DNA of 64,000 nucleotides from assembly GCA_000708835.1 (NCBI GenBank), contig DF236966.1:336243-400242 (forward strand), read 5' to 3'. This DNA comes from Klebsormidium nitens (taxonomy: Eukaryota > Streptophyta > Klebsormidiophyceae > Klebsormidiales > Klebsormidiaceae). The notes beneath the pieces are model-generated. The model did no database searches and was not told the DNA's origin. It was given only the letters and a program-made list of their open reading frames with translations. A program made the position numbers and the translations under genes. Shown in pieces: positions 56,725 to 64,000 of the stretch (positions are counted from its first letter, which is position 1; each line of letters opens with the position of its first letter).

Positions 56725-57375
56725 TTTGGCACTGGAAGGAAGAACTGTCGTCCTGCATACGCCACTCACGTTGCGGCTCGAAATCAAGCCTCCCTGCCTG
56801 TGGCAATGGACATTGGACCTGCCAAACCATGTGCAGCCTGTGTGCAGCTAGCTCTGCAGGCAAGGAGCTCTTCAAGTATTGGTGCGATGGATGGTGGGTT
56901 TCGGCAGCCGGCTGGTTGCAGGAAACGGTTTCGGACGCCGTTTCCTGCAACCAGCCGGCTGCAGCTGTATCAGCTGCAGACTTGCTCAAATTCACCCCTT
57001 CGCGCTCAGGCACGCCAACTGACGGCTGCCTGTTTCGTGGTCGAAAAATCGCACCGAAACTCGAAAGCAAGCAGCTAGATACTTGGAGTCTTGATCAGCT
57101 GGGCATGACTCACTGGCATGAGTGCAAAAGCCCAAGCCTGCCGAGGCAAGTTGCAACGCTGTGCCACTGCAAATTGCAATTTGCCGATCCCGGGCCTATA
57201 TATGAATAATGCATTCGTAGTTCACTCCATGTAGCTTCCGCTTCACCAGTCCGCTCGACTAAGACATTCATTCTCTTCCCAATCATGCTCCATCTCAGGT
57301 TTCAACTCTGCTTGCTTGTTCTGTATCCTAATCAAGGGCGGAAGTAGACCTGGAACCCAGTTTTGAATCAGCAAG
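56725..57375. promoter_or_regulatory. Head-to-head promoter region of the methyltransferase and first PCBER-like gene
   Basis: About 650 bp between two outward-pointing starts. It contains a strong perfect inverted repeat (annotated separately). The long plus-strand open frame crossing it (56643-57209) overlaps the methyltransferase 5' end and has no recognisable content. Confidence 0.5.
56904..56962. repeat. Perfect 25-bp inverted repeat with 9-base loop
   Basis: Arms 56904-56928 and 56938-56962 are exact reverse complements, centred on the loop TTTCGGACG. The arms contain CAGCCGGCTG, itself a palindrome. A second inverted repeat overlaps its right end (56959-56967 with 56971-56979). As RNA this would be a very stable stem-loop; as DNA, a cruciform candidate. 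Confidence 0.95.
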
Positions 57376-59816
57376 ATGGCTCCCACCAGCATTCTTATCA
57401 TCGGCGCCACTGGTTACATTGGGCGGCACATTGCCCTGGCAGCCGCAGCGGCGCCCGAGGTTGCGGCATTTGCCCTCATCAGCAAGGCGACAGCTGGCAA
57501 GCTGGAGAGGAAGGAGGTGCTGGACCAGCTGCGCAGCGCAGGCGTCCAGTTTCTGGAGGTGAGATAAGAGTATCATCTTTTAACATGTGAGCGTTGCTCT
57601 GGAGGAGCTCTGGAGGCGCCTTGGAATCTAGGAATAAGCTCCCCTTCGTAGTTTGCAGTGCCGTCACATGATTCGAGAGCAGTCGCATCTCCCAAGCTGT
57701 TGCCTATGATTCTCAAAAGTTACTTCCCAGCCTATTACAAGGTTAAGCTTGTCAGAGCTTGCTCCACTTTCTGCGGAACAGAGCCTTTGGAGGGGAATAG
57801 GAGTCTTCAAAGTTGCAACAAGGCTCACGAATCCCTGCAGCCTTAGCACTGACTTGGAGTGCCCTGATGTCTCCGCAGGGAGACTTGTACGACCACTTCA
57901 GTCTAGTTGCGGCGCTGAAGCAGGTGTCAATAGTGATCTCCACGGTGGGCTATGCCCAGCTGAGCGACCAGACCAAGATCATTGACGCCGCCAAGGAGGC
58001 TGGGACGATCACGCGGTTCCTACCGTCTGAGTTTGGGCTTGGCCCCAGGTGAGAGCTTGCTTGACTAGGCGCTCAAGATAGCGGAGTAGTTGCTTACAGA
58101 AATGTGATCAGAAAAGTCTTCAAGTTCGAAGCAGGTACTGATAAGATCACAATATGTGGTGGGTGCAGAGTGGATCCTTTGCATGAGAGGGTCCAGCAAG
58201 GCCTTTTCTCCACCTCAGACTTCTCCTCAGCGCTTTGGATGCACCCATGCCTGCAAGTTACAGTTCCAAGGGCGTCACTCTTCTGACACCTTCCCCTCAC
58301 ATCGACGCCATCCGTCGTTTGTCAAGCTAGATTTTACAAGCTGCCGGTTCAAGACATCATGCAGTCTCGCTCGTCCCTGCTGTGTGCTCCCCACTGATCC
58401 TGCATTCTTGTCGCATATGCAGTGAGAAGACAATCGAGGCATTTGGGGACCTTGCTCCGATCTGGGCGATCAAGAAGACAGTGCTTCCCGCACTGATCGA
58501 GTCAGGCATCCCTTACACAGTTGTTTGGTCCAACTGTTTTGCCGGCTACTCTCTGCCGGGTCTTGGCGCACTAGGACCTCCCGTTGCGGACGAAGTCACG
58601 GTCTTTGGCTCAGGGGACGTGAAGGGTGCGCATCTCTCGTCGCTGCTACAGACTATCGTATGAAGGTCGGAACGGAACCATATTGTGATGCGTATAAAGC
58701 CCAAGCCTCACTTGAGCATTGGGATATTCTTGCTGTCAAACAATCTCCTTACCAACCGCAACAGTTTAGATGCTGTTTGGCATCTTGCCGTATCGTCGTT
58801 TGGATAAAGTTCTGGTCTCTAAGCCGCAGTCGCCCTATGTGTTGGGCGTTCCAAGCTTTGGCGTGTGATTTTAGGAGGTGGAAAGTCTTTGATCTGGCAG
58901 GAGAGCTTCTTCCGATCTGCAGACACCATTTGCGCTTAGTACTTCCTGCAAGCTTGACGCATTTCAATCAGAATTCGGAGTTGCTCCATCCAACCCCGAT
59001 TGTCTCCTAGCGAAACCCTCAAAACCCGTGCTAACCGCCGCATAGGCGTGATTGTCGACGAGGGGAACATCGGGACGTACGCGATCAAAGCGGCGCTCGA
59101 CCCTCGCGCCGCCAACAAGACGGTTCACTTGGAGCCCCCGCAGAATGTCGTCACCCAAAACGAGCTGATTGCACTTGCGGAGAAGGTCCGGGGAAAGACG
59201 TACAAGCGTCGAACCGTGTCTGCCGAGGAGCTTATTCAGCAATATCAAAGTGAGTATTGGAACTGACACTGCCAGTCTTACCAACTTTCGGAATGACTCG
59301 GATGAAGTTCCAAAGTAATCAAGCAGGACTGAAACCGTTATTGCCAAGACCAGGGACGGGCCATGCTGCATTTGTGGCTTCGAGAACGAGTGCTTCGACA
59401 GACATTGCAGAAGCGCATTGGGTTGGAACGTAGCATGCAATACTTCGCCGAAGCCGGCACCTTTCGCTGTTCGCACAACGCTTTGCGAAGTGAATGTTTG
59501 CCGCAACCGTATAACCTGTTGTTGCTTATATAGGCGCGTATCTCGCTCGCTCAAACTTATATTATATTATTTCAGATACTTTCAGTGCGGCTTGTGGCTC
59601 GAGCAGACAACTGAAGCAAAGCAGCAACAACCCGAAACTCAAAGGAGATTTTCCTTCTTGGCAGCTTTCGACCCGTCTATCAAGTTCTTGCCCTACCTCA
59701 ACTACGCCATCTGGATTGGCGGTGACTCGTTTCACCATCCACTGCCTGAGGGCCACGTGTCATCCGTCGACCTGTACCCGGATGTGGAGTACAAGTCAAT
59801 TGCTCAGCTTCTTTAG
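57376..59816 (+). CDS. PCBER/isoflavone-reductase-like NADPH-dependent reductase, copy A
   Basis: Five exons: 57376-57558, 57879-58048, 58423-58625, 59046-59249, 59665-59816 (TAG). Phases agree, giving 303 aa, close to the usual ~310. MAPTSILIIGATGYIGRHIA carries the GxxGxxG dinucleotide-binding motif of atypical short-chain dehydrogenases. RFLPSEFGLGPR and AIKKTVLPALIESGIPYT fit the PCBER/PLR/IFR family, with the catalytic-type Lys before the helix. AALDPRAANKTVHLEPPQN, AEKVRGKTY, EELIQQYQ, and a C-terminal DLYPDVEYKS complete the family pattern. Plant relatives reduce phenylcoumaran, pinoresinol or isoflavone ethers, or eugenol-type substrates. An alga may use another phenolic, so the substrate is open. 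The acceptor of exon 4 (GCATAG) is slightly unusual. Confidence 0.92.
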
Positions 59817-60823
59817 GAATAGGTTCAGCTTTGAATATTGCAATATCAAATCTGAAGACATTGCGGCTGTACCCTGTCGCGGTCCTGGACACGTGTACAG
59901 CCTAAGTTAATGTTGGTACCTTCTAAGACAACCTGGTTTTTAATTTCTGAATCAATTCGAGGCTTAATGCAACAATTTCAGAAACCAACTTAGTTGCATT
60001 TGACTCGCTCGTGGGTTCCAGGATCCGCATTGCAAGACAAGTCGATCGTGCTGGGACTCAGCCATTAAGGGCTGCTGTGATTCAATTGTAGGTCCATATG
60101 GAGAGCTTAGAAACAAATTGTGTTATAAGATCAGGTCGATTGCGTGGGCTTGCAGGAACCTTAGTCGAGTCTGTTACATGTAGGATAAGATTACAATAGC
60201 TAGTAAGCCTTTAACTTTATAGCAACGGAAGAGTTGAGATGGATATTCAGGTAAGAGGTCGCGGTCATGAGAACCAGATGTTGCGTCGGCCAATAGTCTC
60301 AACAGGCTCTGATACGTTCTCAGTCTTGCCAAGCGAAACCGTGCATGACTAGTGATGATTGAAAACTTTCCTTCTGCAATTTCAGATCTATGCCTCTTGA
60401 TGAGATTTTAAGCCTGCACGTGCAGTATGACGGTCCGTGAGTGACATCAACTTGTTGCCATCGGACCTTGGATCCGTCCTAGTACCTCGTACATGCGCAC
60501 GCGTATAGAAACATGAACCGTCGTGTTAGTATAACGCGCCTGCTTGGCATGCATCGTATGCCACATGTCCCAGCAATGCGAAACCCAAAATGGGCCCAAA
60601 ATCTTGTCGATCACTTGAGGGACCGCTTCTTTGGCAGGCAGGTACCAGGCCCGATACAGAGGATACCATTGGGAAGGAAGTTAGTTCAATCAATCTGCCG
60701 TAGTGACAGCCTGACGTTGATTTAAATCAACTACAGCCTAGAGTATCCTTTCCTATCCTCTGTATCCTATTTACAGCAATGCTATCCAAGGCGTTATCTA
60801 GCACCATCAAAGCTGAACTTTTC
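59817..60823. other. Intergenic between convergent reductase genes
   Basis: Tail-to-tail spacer of about 1 kb. No gene, RNA or repeat recognised; presumably it contains both 3' UTRs. Confidence 0.45.
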
Positions 60824-63608
60824 CTAGAGAAGCTGAGCAAGCGTCTTATACTCCACGTCCGGGTAGAGGTCGACGGATGACACGTGGCCTTCGGGCAGTG
60901 GCTGGAGCGAGTCACCGCTGATCCAGATGGCGTAGTGCAGGTAGGGCAGGAACCTGATGGATGGGTCGAAAGCTGCCAAGCAAAGGCAATTGAAATTGAG
61001 TTTTCGGGGTTCTTCCCGCTCTGCATTCGATCTTCTGCTTCGCGCCGACAATCACCTTGAACAGATCTTCTCTCGTTTTGCGAGAGTGAGAGAACGTCTC
61101 TTCACAGGCGACAAGAGCATACGGGCAGGTTGTCACTTCGCAAAAGCGTAGTGTAGACAGCAACAGCTGCCTGCTTCGGCGAAGCACTGCATGAACTCCT
61201 CTGCATTCCTATGCTACCTGTCTATACCCAACTCGCTTCCGCAACAATTCTCGAAGCACTGGAACGCTCTCAGATGCACAAGTGCAGCACGGCCTGTTCC
61301 CCCTTCTTAGCCAATAAGGATATTAGTCTTGCTACTCAAGTTGGGGATCTCATCCGAGCTGTTCTGAAAGTTGGTATGAGTCGATACGTCGTTTCCGCCG
61401 CTCACTCTTGTACTGCTCGAAAAGCTCTTCGGCCGACACGGTCTTGCGCGCGTACGTCTTTCCGCGGGCCTTCTCCGCGAGCGCGATCAGCTCGTTCTGA
61501 GTGACGACGTTCTGCGGGGGCTCCACGTGGACCGTCTTGTTGACGGTGCGCGGGTCGAGCGCCGCTTTGATTGCGTACGTCCCAATGTCGCCCTCGTTGT
61601 TGAGAATGCCTGCGTGCAGGTTAGCACTGGGTTAAGGGTTTGGCTAGGTGAAATACCTACGTTCCATAGAAAGCAATACAGGGTTTAGAGTTTGGTCAAA
61701 CTAGGTTACGCTTGCAGCAAGGCTACCAGGATGAGATCGGCTGACATGAGTCTACGGCTGTATAAGGACGTCACCGCTCATGGGTTTGGTCAGGTCGTCA
61801 AACCTACGGCTGCATCAAGCAAACAACAGATTTGACTCTTGTCTGGACAGAGGCCTTTGGTCGGGGTTTAGCCAGCATTCGGCCAGCGATCCAGGCATCA
61901 AAGACACGGTTATGGACAGAGTTTGGAAGAAAGCGTCATTCTCTCCTCTCTGGAGGATTTGTGCTACAATCAGTTCGGACTTCAAAGCCCGACCAGGAGT
62001 TTGTCATGGAGGAAACATGCAGGCGACACTACGGCCTTATGCAGACAGCAAACGGAGCACCCGAAAACTTTGTACGATGGACATTGGACAGCACAAGTGT
62101 ATCAATGCACCCGAGTAAGGCTTTGACATGGTCACTGGAGCTCAGTACCATTCTGACCCTTTCACAACGGGTAAAAAGAGCGCCAGGAGATGCTCACCCT
62201 TAACGTCCCCAGAGCCGAAGACCGTGACTTCGTTCTCAACAGGGGGGCCCAGCGCGCCGAGACCTGGCAGGGCGTAGCCCGCAAAAGCGTTGGCCCAGAC
62301 GATTGTGTACGGGATGCCTGAGGCGCGCAGCGCGGGGAGCACCGCCTTCTTGACGTTCCACAGCGTAGCCAGCTCCCCGAAAGCCTGGATGGTCTTCTCA
62401 CTGCAGATTGGGTGGAGACGTCAGCGTCAGACGAACAAGCGGCAAGGAATCTTTGCTCAACTGTGCTTCAGAGTTGCACTTATTCTCACTCTGTAAGTAC
62501 ATATTTTCAAAGTTGGCCGCCACAGGAGCTCAAGTTCAGGCAAAAGGATGGACGACGAAGGGGGCAGCTCGATAGTGAATCAGAAAAGCCAGGACAGGTA
62601 TCCTGCAGGTCTGTGCGTCTGGAGCACTGGGAGGAGGCTACAGAATTCCCACAAGATACATCTAGGCATCCTTCTACGACCAGAAGCTTTGAGCGCTTAA
62701 TGTCGCAGATTACCTGGGGTCAAGGCCAAATTCGGACGGCAGGATACGTGTGATGGTTCCGGCCTCCTTGGCGGCGTCAATGATCTTGGTCTGGTCCGCC
62801 AGCTGGGCAAAGCCGACAGTGGAGATGACCACTGACACCTGCTTCAGCGCCGCAACTAGGCTGGCGTGGTCGTACAGGTCTCCCTGGAAGCAAATGGGGG
62901 CTCAAGGCTCAGTACTACGCTTCACTGGTGGTTTCAAAGATAAATCTCTCACTCTGCTTCACTCAGAATTCAACCAGCTGCACCCTGTAACTGGCTGGAA
63001 AATTTGCATATGTGCAAGGACCAAGCTCAGTGTAAGCGCAACCCCTTTTCCATCATCTAATCTGCTGAAGTGTATGCACCAGGTTGGCACCACCTTTTGG
63101 AAGCCCAGCGGCAGACTGACTTGCAACTTAGATCAAAACCGCCAGTCCGCAATAACCACATAGTTCAGCTTGGCTCGAAGTATTATACAGCCATCACCTA
63201 TTCAAGTCCACAATCTGGACCGAAAGGAGATCGCCTCATGCCGGTTCAGCTGCAAGCAGCAGGCTTCCAAGCTCAAAAACTGTGCACCACCACCATAGTC
63301 AATTCCTTCTTATTGCAGATTGTGGCTGCCGAAAAGGGAGCGAAAAGCAGCGCCTCCCAGCGATATACAAGCAATGCTGCAACAATGTTGAGCTCACTTG
63401 GCTTGAGACGGACCCCTCATCTCACCTCCAGAAACTGGACGCCCGCGCTGCGCAGCTGGTCCAGCACCTCCTTCCTCTCCGGCTTGCCAGCTGTCGCCTT
63501 GCTGATGAGGGCATATGCTGCAGCTTCAGGCGCCGCTGCGGCTGCCAGGGCAATGTGGCGCCCAATGTAGCCAGTGGCGCCGATGATGAGGATGCTAGTG
63601 GGAGCCAT
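60824..63608 (-). CDS. PCBER/isoflavone-reductase-like NADPH-dependent reductase, copy B
   Basis: Five minus-strand exons, 5' to 3': 63608-63426, 62883-62714, 62400-62198, 61609-61406, 60972-60824 (TAG). Lengths and phases are identical to copy A except that the last exon is 3 bp shorter, giving 302 aa. It has the same GATGYIGR motif, ILPSEFGLDP and VKKAVLPALRASGIPYT, and ends VDLYPDVEYKTLAQLL. Exon 1 differs from copy A at only 12 of 183 bases (about 93%), whereas exons 3 and 4 are nearer 78-82% and the introns do not align. The pair is an inverted duplication with all four intron positions conserved. Substrate uncertain, as for copy A; divergence between the copies could reflect different substrates. 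Confidence 0.92.
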
Positions 63609-64000
63609 CTTGCTGACTGGGAAGCGGGTGAGAGGCTTGATTGAGCTGACTCGTGACAGCGGAAGCTGGAATGTTGAGTTTGTGAATTGTCCAAGGGCGA
63701 ATGCACTTTTAGAATGCTCTCAACGGAATGGGTTCCAGGATTATATACGGCAGATTGATCTGGAGGAAAGACCATCTTCTTAGCACCTCCTTCGACTCCT
63801 CCTTGGCGCAGTATTGCAACTCCTACCGCCATTCTGGTCAGCTGCAAATTCTACGGCTGAGGCCAGCAGTGGCACATATTATTATTAGTTGCTGGCAGCA
63901 TTGCGCCCTTCTCTGTACTGTTCAGCATGGCCGCTTCTCTGGCCGCCTGCACTTTCCCTTTCTCCAGTCCGTGTGCACACACACACGAGCCCGGTATAAA
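63609..64000. promoter_or_regulatory. Upstream region of reductase copy B
   Basis: Minus-strand promoter and 5' UTR by position. It contains a short CA run near the window end. No further gene is seen. Confidence 0.4.

Noticed and set aside
56643-57209. 188-codon plus-strand frame across the hairpin
   Set aside because: It overlaps the antisense of the methyltransferase start, reads through the inverted repeat and has no recognisable domain.
1-64000. tRNA, rRNA or transposon genes
   Set aside because: No cloverleaf consensus boxes, rRNA stretches, transposase or reverse-transcriptase motifs were seen; absence is by reading only, without a search tool.

Overview
The window is nuclear DNA from a green eukaryote, most likely a streptophyte (charophyte-grade) alga such as Klebsormidium. 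That assignment is an inference. It rests on intron-rich genes with GT-AG introns of moderate GC, plant-type domain layouts (organelle-targeted DExH helicase, WD40-TPR-WD40 ASG2-type protein, plant-type SPT5, PCBER/isoflavone-reductase-like reductases) and intronless F-box genes. There is no prokaryotic, plasmid, CRISPR or rRNA content. One assembly gap (35031-35521) is present. All gene models below were spliced by hand with reading phase checked at every junction.

Layout, left to right. 122-1211 (+): 3' end of an unrecognised gene. 2438-16225 (-): about 1,600-residue DExH/DEAH-box RNA helicase of the plant DExH3/DExH5 group, 19 exons, with an organelle-type presequence and a roughly 580-residue low-complexity insert. 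16729-28836 (+): transcription elongation factor SPT5, 18 exons, head-to-head with the helicase across about 500 bp. 28837-32934: gene-poor, with telomere-like CCCTAAA motifs and two diverged copies of an unknown gene. 32935-34371 (+): intronless F-box protein. 36026-45007 (-): ASG2/WDTC1-type CUL4-DDB1 substrate receptor, 12 exons, head-to-head with 46246-48360 (+), a short UBTD-type protein with an MGC acylation motif. 50263-51051 (+): second intronless F-box gene. 52270-56724 (-): SpoU/TrmH-family RNA 2'-O-methyltransferase, head-to-head with 57376-59816 (+), a PCBER-like reductase. A second PCBER-like gene lies tail-to-tail on the minus strand (60824-63608).

The themes are RNA metabolism (helicase, SPT5, methyltransferase) and ubiquitin-linked turnover (two F-box proteins, ASG2-like receptor, UBTD-like protein). 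There is no sign that they form one pathway.

The most unusual signal is in the introns. At least 16 exons in four unrelated genes are accompanied, in the adjoining intron, by one to seven degraded but obvious copies of their own exon edge: the splice site plus about 20-130 bp. Copies of an exon's 5' edge sit in the upstream intron and copies of its 3' edge in the downstream intron, often in tandem and usually with the AG or GT in register. SPT5 exon 6 is flanked on both sides. SPT5 exon 9 is preceded by six further acceptor-like units arranged as alternating dimers. I know of no standard feature class for this.
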